64,000 nucleotides of DNA from Phycomyces nitens (taxonomy: Eukaryota; Mucoromycota; Mucoromycetes; Mucorales; Phycomycetaceae), in contig JAHRBC010000005.1 of the NCBI GenBank assembly GCA_022702545.1, positions 2,728,001-2,792,000 on the forward strand. The letters are read 5' to 3'. The notes beneath the pieces are model-generated. The model did not search any database, was not told where the DNA came from, and worked only from the letters and a program-made list of their open reading frames with translations. The translations under genes and the position numbers were made by a program. Below are positions 26,873 to 39,301 of this stretch, in pieces (within the stretch, counting starts at the first letter, position 1; every line of letters begins with the position of its first letter).

Positions 26873-28205
26873 TTAATTATGGCCGTTGAATGAAGTAATA
26901 GATGATCGTGTTGAATTTGCTCCATCTAGATCAGCAGCAGTAGGTGGAAAGGTCATGATCCCAAACTCGGCAATTATTGATCCTTCTCTTTCAGCAGATA
27001 AAACTAGCGGGCTAGGTATATACTGGTGTCATTCTACCTCGAGCCATTTGATTTGTAATATTCTCATTTACCTTCCTGGACCATCAAACCTTGCTCTTAA
27101 TGGAACATGTAATTCTGCAGCAAAGGTCACTACGGCCTGATTTTATGCTTTAGATTGATATCACTAGATCAAGCTGCTTCTTACCCTAAACTCTTTTGCT
27201 TGAAATACGATGCGAACGTTATCCGGGATGTTGTAATCGATAAAGTTATCTAATTCCAGATCAACTCTTGTTTCTGTGGGCCTTTCCACTAAAAAAAATC
27301 TATTAATAATCAATAGCTCTTGTTTTTGCATACATTCTATGCTTACAAGGATGCAATGTTTGGTTAATGTCGCCCCAATGAGACTTTACTTTCACTATTT
27401 CTCTTGAACATTCTAGGGCTATTTCTGGAAGACGCATAAGAAAATTCTTTAAACAATCTTCCAGCACAGTTGGGTTTACTAGAAAACTGTATCGAGTTGA
27501 TCTAGCATAGATAAATTGAAGTGGCTCAGACTCGAGCAGCCAAAGAGAATGGGTCTTGGTAACATCTTAAAGACATATATAATAATATTATTATTAATGA
27601 ATACAGAGCTTTCCATACCTGGGAAATATTTACCTCGTAGACGCACTAGATCAATTTTGAGGCAAGGATCTGGAGGATCTTCTGAAGTGATTTCATTTCG
27701 ATAGGCCGTCATGTCTACCAGGTTCAGTAGGCACCAATCCAAAGGTTCTGTAGAGTTTCTGTCTCGACGCAAAATACTTCTCATGACCTAAGCAATACAG
27801 GGAATTTAGGGCTCATATCCATGACTCTTGACTTTACCTTTATTTCAACACCACAGTTTATACTCTTTGGTTGAGTCATGGTTGCTGCGAACATGGGCAA
27901 ATCCAAAGTATATTGATGAAACATTGCTGGAGATATTCGAATTACGGCCTGAGCTGTCATTGAGCGATTGAGTGCCCAAAAGATCAACTAATGTAATTAT
28001 GAGAATGTGTAATTCAGTTTGGCAAATGAGCCATAACATGCCTGCAATTGCCTGGCTTCGATCCGCAATTCATCTCCAAACCCACCAAGGGCATCCAGAC
28101 ATGACAATAGATCTATAGAATACAATTGTCATTCGACTTTTTGTACATTATTGCACAAGGATTACCCTTCAAATGGGCTCCAGGCAATTCGGCCTTTAAG
28201 CTCAT
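26873..28205 (-). CDS. rad9: Rad9-like DNA-damage checkpoint clamp subunit (apparent frameshift)
   Basis: PCNA-like subunit of the 9-1-1 clamp. Minus-strand exons 28205-28166, 28112-28042, 27987-27838, 27787-27634, 27565-27347, 27288-27185, 27136-27072 and 27012-26873. Conserved blocks follow Rad9 order: GFGDELRIEARQLQ, NRSMTAQAVIRISPAMFHQY, GDVTKTHSLWLLES, KEFRAVVTFAAEL, RFDGPGSP. Intron 2 is GC-AG (CAG|GCATGT) and intron 4 ends in TTAAG. The last exon has an A run of five at 27000-27004. As written it shifts frame and stops after SPLVFIC (274 aa). With four A's, as in the duplicated exon at 20252-20390, the frame runs to 313 aa. Even then the long phosphorylated tail of human or fission yeast Rad9 is missing. 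Confidence 0.88.
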
Positions 28206-30145
28206 TGTGGTAGGCGATCAAAGATAGATGACAGTCATACCTCCTTCCAACGAATTTTATATAAAGAGTATATGATTATAGCAATTGATTAAACACACAC
28301 ACACATACACACACACTACTGGGTAACGGCTTGTAAATACGCATGTTTGTGATATTCATCATTCTTAGTGACTATTAGCAGGTATGTGCCTTTTGAAATA
28401 GACCAGTTAATTTAAACAGTTGTGCTAATTCCTATTGGACTCAATAGTCAATTCAACCCAAAGATATATTTTACCAAGGCGCGTGTTATTCATCAAGTAG
28501 ACCTTGACTTTGATCAATTCAATTCAATTTACTTATTAGGACTTTGAGTAAAAGAATGCTGGTTTTTTGTTGCTCTTCTTTATTTCTCTCGGTCAATTCA
28601 TTCAATATCTTGTAAAATCATAAAGGCTATTAAAAAACGAGTCTTTTAGCTTGGCTTAAGCCCATGTTTTTCAGTACATGTAACCATAGGGCTTTTATGA
28701 CTGGAATTTTATCTAGGCATTATATAACATATACTGCAGTGGCAGCTATTAAAAAGAAATAGAATAAAAAAGAACATTGTCATGGTTTACCGAAATGGCC
28801 AGATTTCAGAATTGCAGGTTACAGTTACATGTAAAAAAAACCCAATGAAATGCATACAATCTATCATTCTCTCAATTGACATAAAGTTCTAATGTAACTA
28901 AACATGTACTATGCAAACCCCACTCAAAGTTTGTAAGCCATGTTTATTGCTGCAATCGTCAGAGATCTGGTGATATAAAGCTGTGAATCTAGGCTCATAA
29001 AGTACCCAACAATTAAAAACATATGCATCTATGGGGTACACCGGAATGGAATTCCAAGGGAATCCACGAGTTTCCAAGAGTACAATGTAAAGAAGGTTCA
29101 GTGATGGTTTGTGTATGGGTTTGACATGGAGGTGTGGGAAAACTTATAGTTGCAGATGATATTGTAAATCACCACGACCCCAAGTCTCTTGAGTACAATG
29201 CCATACCCTGCCTTTGAAATTCTGTGTCAAATATACGCAGAGCATTTCCTTTGTATTGAATAAAATTTCATAGGCCTCGTAGTCGACTTTGTTGGTTGAA
29301 TTGTATATGCATAAATAGTGAATATGTTTGTTTGTACTTTGGTTTACCAATACTGCTGATTAAAGTTTAATAGTAAAGATTTACCCATATTCTGGCCATG
29401 TATTACTGAACAAGACTGGAACCTCGGTAAATATATAATCATTTGCCTGCTTTCTTTGAAAAAATAAATAAATACAGAAAAATATTCTACAAAAAAATTG
29501 GAAACTAATTGGATATCAATATCAAATATTGTTCAAAAGATTCAATAAATCACAAATGACATGGTTGTAATCAAGGCCCTGCAACTATATTTACATTTTA
29601 CCCATCACTCGGTCTTCAGAATTACAACTGTATTTTATACCAGCTAAAATATGGATATTTTAATTGAAAAGGTCGTAGAATTATAAAGAATATGTTGAAT
29701 TAATCCAAGCCAATATATTAGATATTTATATTGTGCACTGAACGGTAAAACTACAGATTATAACACTTTAATGATTTAATAAACTATAGAACAACATTTC
29801 ATAAGCTTCATCTTTCCAAAGATCCTTGTTTTGGTGTCCAATATACCCTTATAATTACTACTTGTTATTGTGTCTTTAAACTTTACAAGATTTCCAATAA
29901 CACGCATTATTATTTTTCCCTGTTTTTCTTTGGCTGCATATAAATCAGTAACTTCAACATTATGATTTCTGATCTTTAGACATATTCTATTCATAATATC
30001 TTACAGTGTAAACTTCATTGGATTTTGCGAATAATATATTGTTATTTTGTTTATTGTAAATAGTAAATAGTAAATCGGTTGACAGGAAATGGTGAGAGAA
30101 ACAATCTCTTTGTTTATATCAAATTTTGTAGGGTAGTATATAAAG
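28206..30145. other. Intergenic region between rad9 and the wall-protein gene
   Basis: About 1.9 kb, AT-rich, with a (CA)n microsatellite at about 28295-28317. Short frames on either strand (up to about 70 codons) show no recognisable domain. Confidence 0.5.
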
Positions 30146-30805
30146 TTAGATGAGGGCGGCAACAGCGGCACCTACGAGGGTAACGACGCCAATAGCGGCA
30201 ACGTTCTTGGAGGCACTGCTAGAGCCAGAGCCACCATGTCCACCACCATGGGATCCAGATTCAGAAGCCTCTGCTCCAGAGACGGAAGCGGAGGCAGAAC
30301 CTCTACCACCATGAGAGCCAGATTCGGCTCCGGCAGAGCTTGGTGAGGCAGCAGCGGATTCGGCACCACCATGGTGGGAGTCAGCTGCAGCAGAAGAAGC
30401 AGCAGGAGCAACAGAGGCAGCAGGGGCAGCAGAGGCATCAGATGCGGCGGCAGAGGCAGAACCAGCCTTGACGGTGAACTGACCAGTGTAAGACTGGTTG
30501 GGAGAAGTTCCGAAAACAAAGGCGTAGTCAGTTCCAGCAGGGGTATCAGCAGGAATGTCCCATGTGTATGAGCCAGAGGCGGCATCAACGTTGGTAGCAA
30601 TTACGCTAACGGGCTGGAGGGAGGTAGAGAGACCCTGAGAGAAGACGATCTGGGAGATCTGATCGACTGTGGGGTTTACCCAACTAATGATGGCGGACTT
30701 TCCAGCAGTGTAAACAGTGCCTGTCAAAGGAGAAGTGACACTGACAATGTTATCAGCAGAGACGGCGGCAACGGCCAATGCAAGGATAGCAGCGATGATC
30801 TTCAT
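30146..30805 (-). CDS. GPI-anchored Kre9/Knh1-domain cell wall protein
   Basis: Single exon, 219 aa. Signal peptide MKIIAAILALAVAAVSA (1-17) is followed by a beta-sandwich of the Kre9/Knh1 type (about 22-113; SPLTGTVYTAGKSAIISW, QPVSVIATNV, SYTWDIPADTPAGTDYAF). Next comes an Ala/Ser-rich and His/Gly-rich linker (DSHHGGAES, GSHGGGHGG), then a C-terminal hydrophobic stretch after SSSASKN fitting a GPI attachment signal. Such proteins sit in the plasma membrane or wall and are linked to beta-1,6-glucan assembly in yeast. The exact role here is unknown. Repeated HGG motifs might bind metal, which is speculative. Its G+C content is well above its surroundings. Confidence 0.88.
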   Translation of the reverse strand: MKIIAAILALAVAAVSADNIVSVTSPLTGTVYTAGKSAIISWVNPTVDQISQIVFSQGLSTSLQPVSVIATNVDAASGSYTWDIPADTPAGTDYAFVFGTSPNQSYTGQFTVKAGSASAAASDASAAPAASVAPAASSAAADSHHGGAESAAASPSSAGAESGSHGGRGSASASVSGAEASESGSHGGGHGGSGSSSASKNVAAIGVVTLVGAAVAALI

Positions 30806-33800
30806 TGTTAAAGTGATTGAGCGAAAGAGGAATTGTTTTTCTGGCTATTGAGATGTCCTGACAATTCAATTTATACCTCCAGATTCACGTTTATTTTGCT
30901 TATCAGATCTTTCGTTAAGATCTGATTTCGCCGAACTTGAAGTACAAAGAGTTGACCTATAATACAAGATCTTACTAAGTTGTGTCTTTGGCTCATTAGT
31001 GGCTATTTGATTATTCTGCAATTGTGGTAACAAATGAGGACAGAGACCTCTGTTTAAAAGAATCCAAGTTCCCATTATTTCTAAATAAAGAAACCATGTA
31101 CTTCAAAGCTCATACATGTATACGAAAAGAAATATAGAGAGACTTGCGAAATTTTGGGATCAGTTGGCGGCGCACAAAGTATATTCTATTAAAAAAGGAA
31201 AAAAGTAAAATGTAAAATGGTGGTAAACAAAAGTATGGATTTATTTGTTGTGTTTTCTTGTTCAGCTTCTTGCGAATCAGCGCGCCATTGGGATTTAATT
31301 GACCAGATAAAGAAACTTAAAGATCTGATAAGTTGTATGCCTGTACACCACAGATGGTCCATAAAGGGGTACCTGTGCATAACTTGAAACAATGGTTACC
31401 AGGCTGTTCTACCAAGGTCATTTTATTATCCTGCTTTGTGTCGGTAAACGGGTTTTGACGTAAGCCGAGATCTGGAGGCTCTTTAAATTTTTTGGTCGTA
31501 CCTGGATATACCAATACAACAGGGAAACTCAGAGGATCTGATTAGCTCAAGGTGGGACATCGGAGAAGTATTCCTTAGTTCGTTATAATATATACAATGT
31601 TTTCAAAAACTATAGTGTCGCTATTTTGTATTTCTGAATTATAAAGTTTTAAAAGATACGACATTGATTTATGGAAGCACTCTGTAGTTCTTGTATAACT
31701 ATATAAAAGTATAGAGTAGAGCCATGTCAAGCATTAAAGAGAATGCGTAGTGTCAATTGTATTCGATTATTGTAAAGCTTTATGAGAATGTAGGATAATA
31801 TACACATCTTATCAAACGTACTATTTTTGCTTGATTCAAATTATAAAATAATAAAAAGTTGAATGTCTATTATAAAATACACCAAGTCCGTTAAGCTTCT
31901 TAGTATGTAATACCGCGTTTATACAACATCGTTCGAGTATTATTTCCCAAAACAAGTCCAAGGGTTTCCCTGTCTAGAGCATAAAGGGTAAAAGTATATT
32001 CAACTTTATATAGGCAGTATATGTCGCTGATTATTACTTTTTTTAGAGTTAGTTTATCAAGACCCTAGATATTATACTACACCTTTTTATTGTTTACTTT
32101 GAATACCCTAAAGAACTAATGACCAAGACTTTTTTAGTAGTCTAGGTTAAAGCATATGTGCATATGTTATTCAGATATTCAAGACATGATAGTTAAAGAT
32201 ACGCATGTCTATCATAAGTATATATTATATACACCTTGATTATTTTTTATGCCACTGTTTCCAAGTAATGCTCAAGTTTCCATGGTAAACAAATAAAGAG
32301 ACTGTCTAAATACACATACAAATATTTATTTAGTTGAAGATATTTGATATTTGTTGACTTGCGAGGGTAAATATATCCTATGTAAAAAGCTACTTGTAAG
32401 TTGAATATGCCATGTGCAAAGAATATAACTTTTGTATTGTATGAAAAAAGTCAATAGTCTTTGAGATTATTAGTATGCACTTGCTATGGATTACCTAATA
32501 TCTACACATAAATTATAAAAGTTGATCGTAGTGAGAAATCCTGATTATGATGTAATTTGCAAAAATAATAATACAATATTTATCCGTCTATCTACTATAA
32601 TTGATTATAGAAAAGTTATTTGGTATTTATATTGTTACTTTACCCACAATTTTCATAAGGGTATACTTATTTCTGTTGTATCTATGTTCACTAGTAACTA
32701 TGAGCCGTATAAAAAAGGGGGGCATATTCAACTCTGATAAACTAAATAGGTTTTTTATTTTGTGATGGCTTACAATATATGGACCCTAGTTTCTGGTGGT
32801 TTCCAAATATCCTAGACTTTAAAATATATATCGCAAAGCACAATTTTTGGTATACAAATATATAAACAAATAATTACTCGCGTGAATTTCCACAATTATG
32901 TAGCGCGTAGCTTAATATATGCTGTTGAAAAAAGCCGATCAATATAAAAAGAACTGTAACTTTTCTGATAAAATAAACTAATGTTTTCAATATTTAGTTG
33001 GAACTACAACATAAAGAGACATATCTGGAGTTCTCGCTTTGATTACAAAAGATAAAGGCACCCATAGTTACTTGGCAGATTAGTAAAAAGCATTACAGGT
33101 AGTTATAATGTATTAAAAGTACCGTCTTTTCATGTCACTATATATATGCTTTGATGCGATAGTTTTTCAATTTATACAAGCCCTCAACATTGAAATATGG
33201 CATAGTATCTTTACAAAGTATCTTTGCTTCCCAATGTTACGATATAGTATTTATATAAACCATAGTAATAGTATGATCCCAACATATAGATTCTGGTGGG
33301 TTTCTGTCTTGTATTATTATAATAGTAAAAACTGCAAATGTAGCAATTCTCATAATTTTATCTTCAATATATATATATTTAAATATACCATTTCGCATAT
33401 AAATTGTATTATCATTAGAGTTGTGATGTTAGTTGCAAGTATACTTGGCCAGTTCTATTAAATTCGTTGCCACTACATTGAAAATACTTTGCAAAGTGCT
33501 TTGAAGCCAAGTAGAAAAAAAAATCCTGGTTATTACTTCGATCCTATTCAATAAGTTCTTTGGAAGGTTCGATATTCTAACCAAATAAGAATAACATTTC
33601 ATTAAGAAGGGAAGATCTTTGAATATAAATCTAGATTCTAAGGCATGAAATTCAGATGTTTTTGGAGTAACAAATAAACTTTGAAGCTTCTCGAGAATGA
33701 AGTTTAAATTATAAAAATACAGACTATTAGAATGGGAATAATATTAGCCAGATTCAGAGTAGCAGCTTTTGATATATATTTTTTAAAAAATAAAGTAGCC

Positions 33801-36800
33801 TAATAATTGAATTCTTCATACTCCTTGAGCATAATACTATCGTAGCCACAAGAACGTACGTACCAGACTCGATTCAATGACTAATTAACTAATTAATTAG
33901 GTAATTAAAATATTTCCATGGAGAAGGAACTATCAACTAATGGTAATCTATAGATTAAAGATAAATAATGAAAGCCCGCATCAACAAAAACCAATATTTA
34001 AATAAAGCTTTTATAAATGTATCCAACAGTATAAGCATATTTAGTTAAAGCAGCCCATGTAATTTGATGATCTAGTGATTGCATTGCTCAAATATCATTT
34101 AATATATCTTGCCTCATAAATGGCATATTTAAACATTACAGGCTGTATGGCAGTAGAATTGTGTGGTAATAGCTGGAGGGGTAAATTTAAAGAGTCTAAA
34201 GGCTACTGCCGGTAAAATCTCCTTTATTGACTGTCTGACTGGAATTATAAGGAGGTGTGAATTGGCCACAATACGACTCATATGTGTAATATGATTTTGC
34301 GCAACTCAAAAAGCCACAAACTATGTTATTTTAGAATTGCTTTTACGGTCCAAATATACGTTTCTTGTCAAACATTGTCGAATTAGTGAAACGATGCTTG
34401 TGACCATACACACAAGCAACTTATTATTACGCATAGGATTTGTAGCAATCAGTTACCAACAATCAAATTATCAAGTTTATGTATTTCTTTTTTTAAATTT
34501 ACCGTCTTTAATAAACGAATTATTCGCTGCACTTGCTATAATAAACACTTTACATACAAGCCTGATTACACATTTGATCTCTATTAAAAAAAATCTATTA
34601 AACCTTGGCTGAAACAACAAGTACCAAAAGTAGATTTTAGTATAAACACGTATTTTACCCAAGTCTAATTTTTTCCAATGCACTAGTGATTCACCTAATT
34701 AGTTAAGGTGGGTTCAAGATCACACTTCTTTAATATCTATGTCTAGATCTCTGGCACCAGGTGATTTAATTATGGCTATTGAATATTCTGTCAATGACAT
34801 TTTCTGGCAATCGTAATTATATGAAACTTTTGAGAATTTTACAAAAAAAAAAAGATTCTAAATGGCAACAGTGCATGCCTACTCTCGCATAAAGGCTAAA
34901 ACTTTCCAATTATTAGATACATCTACAAAAAACCTTGATTTACATAATTAGGGCTATGTATGGTCGACTACAGTAGATGAAAGAATGCATGCTCCAGGAG
35001 ACCAATTATCGTATGATGATTAGTCTACACTTGCCTGACTACTTAATGGATATCAATTACCATTCTTACAGTATGCAAAGATATAATCTCTGTTTGAGGT
35101 TACTGAGATCAATGCATCCCATATGACCAATAGTAAGACAAGATTTGGTCAACTCAAGCGTTCATCAAGCCATTTACTCAGCCCTCGACAGCCCACTGTG
35201 GATCAAAATCTGTATGTATCATATGAAAGAGTATGCATGCTAATGATAGCAAGCATTGCATAAAAGACATTATGTTTTCAGTAAAAAATGCTTAAAATGA
35301 TCATTGTAATGCGTATTACCAATCTAGACCAATTTTCAAAAGACTTTCCGGTATACACAGATACATTCAATGCGATTCAACCAACTTCAAATGCTTGGCC
35401 AAAAAAAATGCAATTTAGGGCAGCATGAAATCTACCGTACAAAAGGTTTACTCTAGAAATCATTTCATTATATTTTATCAGATTGGTTGCCTGTTTGAAA
35501 CGATGAATGTGTTCCTAATAGTCTGTTTTCTACAAGGTCGCTCGTTTTCTCCGTATGTTCAAATGCATGGCAGAATTTTCTTGTCAGAATATATTGGTTA
35601 AATGTGGGGAAATGGCATAACAATTGAACTATTGCAAGGCACCAATCTTGGCTCTGAAGCATTTTGACTCCAAGAACGCCGTCTTTGCTTTTGTGGAACC
35701 ATACAAACCAATGGGACTCGTCTGACGATCTTTAAAAATCGATTTGACAGGCAATTGTTTTAATCTATTAGATTCCGAGTCGATGTTGCAAATATATATA
35801 TATATATATATATATTATAATTGACGGCTGCAAAACGCCAATGGATTTTCAATGGGTGTACGGTGTGCCCTGACCAGAAAAATTATATCTGGCCGAGCTC
35901 AATGAGAATACCTGGGTTTTGAAACATTTTTGAAAAAAAAGGCGTCTTTGGCTGTAACCAAACCGCCTAGTTGATAGCATGCCCATCAAGATAGATTGTT
36001 TCAATACCATTATTCTGGGCTCAACTACATTTTTAGTACTTGTAATTTTCCAATGCAAAATAGACACATAGGCATTGTACACTCTTGCCAGTGTTGGGAC
36101 CAATCTCTTGCTGTAGAGACTATTGAAGCAATGTATATATTTCTAGTTTAAAAATTGCCGATTAATTTGGCAAAAGGTGTACAACATTATATAACATGTA
36201 TCGTTTTTGGGTTTGGGAAACTTTAGATTTAAGCATTATCTTGTTTTGGAAAAAAAGAGAATGTAGATGAAAAAAACCCTAAAGTGCGCAGAAAAACGAG
36301 TCCATACTCCACATGGAATTAAATGGCTAATTGCTGCAAATATTAAGGGAAAACCTGTATTATTGATGGATATTAACAAGGATGATCCTACACTACTAAA
36401 AGCGAGTGGTTTTTCTATGGTTTGTAGGCACTGTTGGTTTGTGTAAATCAGATAACCATGCCAGCTGCCTCGACTTGTTTTGGAGATTACCTTAATTGAC
36501 CTAGGATGTATAAAATTGGGCTTCTCGACACTGGGTCAGCTTCTGGATAATTGCTAGGGCTATACATCTTTGGATTCGCTGTTTGGCGGTCCGGGATGCA
36601 CACGAATATTGGACATAGTTTCCTATTGTCGTTAAGCTGGTCTAGTTTTCCATATAGAACTTTAGTGCTTTATGCAGTGTAAGCAATAATAAAGACCAAT
36701 GCTGGATATGTATCATGGGTAGCAGAATAATACTTGTAATGATGTGGCCCCATTTTTTTTTAATAATTTGCTGTAATACTAGAAAACATTTTTTTGTATT

Positions 36801-39301
36801 ATTGTTTGTTTCGGCTTTAGGTTTCTTGGTGTTATAAATGGCAATAGGAATGTGTACTGATAACAAGAAATATATTGTGAATCATGGAACCCTTGTTGCG
36901 AGCAGGGGCGTTGGAGCAATTGGGATTGTAATGTTGCTCGGCCTCTATATTGCTCCCCACACAAGCTCCACATGCCTAAACTCCTTTTTTGAGTTCCCGT
37001 TTCTTTTGAAGCGGTAATTGGTGCACTAGGGTCTTCCGCAGTTATCACTGATAATCTCGGGATCTCAAGCCCAGGTTCTTGGCAATCTCGATCATAATCC
37101 GGTTTGCAAACAAGCCATGAAGATTAACCTTGATTTTGCACAGAGCTCTAGGAACCTGGTTTTATTTCCATGGCAACAAATATATGGCATGACAGCTCAA
37201 GAACGACAAGATAATAAAGAGAGTCACTATGCCCAATAACACTCTGGTCCAATAGATGGAGTTTGATCATTGAAACGTGAGGGCATCTGCTCTCACTGTC
37301 TTTTTTTTTACTCCTCCTGTTTTAAACCCCAGCGTTGGACGCTCACAGCCATTAGTCTATAGGCCTATAGATATTATTATTTTTGTTTTGCAGAGCCAAT
37401 TGAGCTCATGTGCATTGATGCCCTTGCCACATGCAAATCGTAGTTGTGCACTCTGGATTGATTTCTGGTGTATAGAACACTAAATAAATCAGATAAAGAG
37501 CAATAAAGTGACTGGGCTTTCAATGGTAAGTCAAGCACGTTGTCTATTGCCTACACGCTCAGGGTTACTAAATATCCTTTTTTTTTGTAATCCTAAACCA
37601 CCGCTTCATTTGACATGTTCTAGAGATTGAATATAAGATGTGCGGGAGGCAACTGCCACAGGGAGCCTCGAGGATTTCAACCAATCGCAAATCTGCCTAC
37701 TCTTCATTGCTACAAGTCACACTCGTGACCGTTTAAAGTTGATAGCCAAAGGGATTCCACGTGGATAAAATCAACCACTCCCAGTAGAAAAGAAGTAGCA
37801 GAAAGAGCCTTTTGTACAGGATGGATTGCGTTGCAACTGACATGCTATTTGGAGTAAATGTTGTTAAAAAAGAAATAGTTAATAAATGATCGGATGATTT
37901 TTTGTGCGAGATATGTTTAACAAGTGGGAAAATAGACACAAATGGCTGAGGGTATTGTAAGATATATAAATTAATATTGCCATTACAAGAGCATCCTTAG
38001 CTCATAGTTTGGGTGTTCCTTTGGCCAGGATCATTCAACAAGGTTTGTTGAGTTGGGGTGGGAAATTGACAAGAAGCACAGCAATATACGTCGTTTGAAT
38101 ATATATATATATAAAATACCTTTATTACCTTTTTGCAGACCAAATACCAAACAGTTTGATAGGGCTGGTTGTGAAACCCAGAGCCCAAAAGAAGGAAAAG
38201 AGAGATAGTTGGACCAGAAACCAGAGAATTCGATACGTCTTCTACCGTTCTATTGCCAATCTTCCCAAGCAGCAATAGAGAGCATATCGGGACATTAAAG
38301 GACAACTTTGGGTTGAAACAGGTACAGTCTGATTTCTGTTTTTGTTTTCATAAAGATGTCACTCGAAAAGTTGATGATGCAATCTGATTTATGACTCTTG
38401 TTTCATCCAATACATTTACATTGCCTCAAAGGAATCACCTTTACCCACAGCTTTAGAGCGATTTTGATCAGGGAACAGGTTCTATATTAGGGAAGCAAAC
38501 AAAGTATGCATCGAATTGCCTTGGACACGTGGCTGGTCTAAACACTTGAGTTTGTTACGTTTCATGTAAGCACAAGGTCGGGCGCAACCGAATAAACCAA
38601 GGTAAGGGCTTCGGGGGCCTAATTCCAGGATGCCATTGAGATTTCGATATTTCTGGCACCCACAGCGATCTAGAGTGCTTTGGATATTATTGTGGCCCTC
38701 TGCGACCTGAGCAGGTTGTGCTTGGTGGACCAACGGGGAAAATATTTCCCCTTTTATACGAATCCAAGCGAGTGCATTGGTTCACATCCCCACGGCCTTA
38801 TCAGGAAGAGTTTGTATCCAATAAAATGTATATAAATAAACAGTGGCTATGATTGTAGGTGCAAGCGACACTCTAGACAATGAATATTTTCAAATAGACG
38901 CTTTACAACTGCAAAAAAAAATTATATATATATATTTTTTGCGATTTAAAATAACAATAATAATAATAATTAATACTAATAATAATTAATAATAATAATA
39001 CTACTAATAAATTCAATCGTCACTGTGAAATCTTGATTTCATAAAGGGTAGGGTCTTGAAAAAAAAAAAGTATTTAAGCCCATTAAACTTTTTTTTTATT
39101 TTTATCCTTACATTCTGTTATACTCTTTCTTTACATATTTCCATTTGGTTGGCTTTTCAGTTTGATCTGTTTTCTTGCTCCATTTGATGATCCCACCACC
39201 ATATTAATCTCTTCTTTTTCTTTTCTTGCCTTTTTACTTGCCTTGTGTATATATCTATATCATAAATCTTCTTCTTCATTACTATATTTCACCCTAAAAA
39301 C
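30806..39301. other. 8.5-kb AT-rich gene-poor region
   Basis: I find no gene I can support here. Frames are short (about 115 codons or fewer), low-complexity and lack splice-linked partners. Features seen: a (TA)n tract at 35792-35815, an (AAT/TAA)n-rich block at 38950-39008, an AATTAATTAA-rich palindromic patch near 33881-33906, and an unassigned frame at about 36271-36447 (contains HTPHGIKWLIAANIKGKPVL). The last ~250 bp is the pyrimidine-rich promoter of the downstream kinase. Confidence 0.5.

Larger units (their letters stand above)
23089..27022 (+). repeat. Segmental duplication, unit 2 (contains Hsp70-like D)
   Basis: Direct repeat of 16383-20404. Its right edge lies inside the rad9 gene, which continues uninterrupted beyond it to 28205, so this unit occupies the ancestral locus. 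It lacks the 92-nt segment seen in unit 1 (junction near 23537). Confidence 0.92.
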
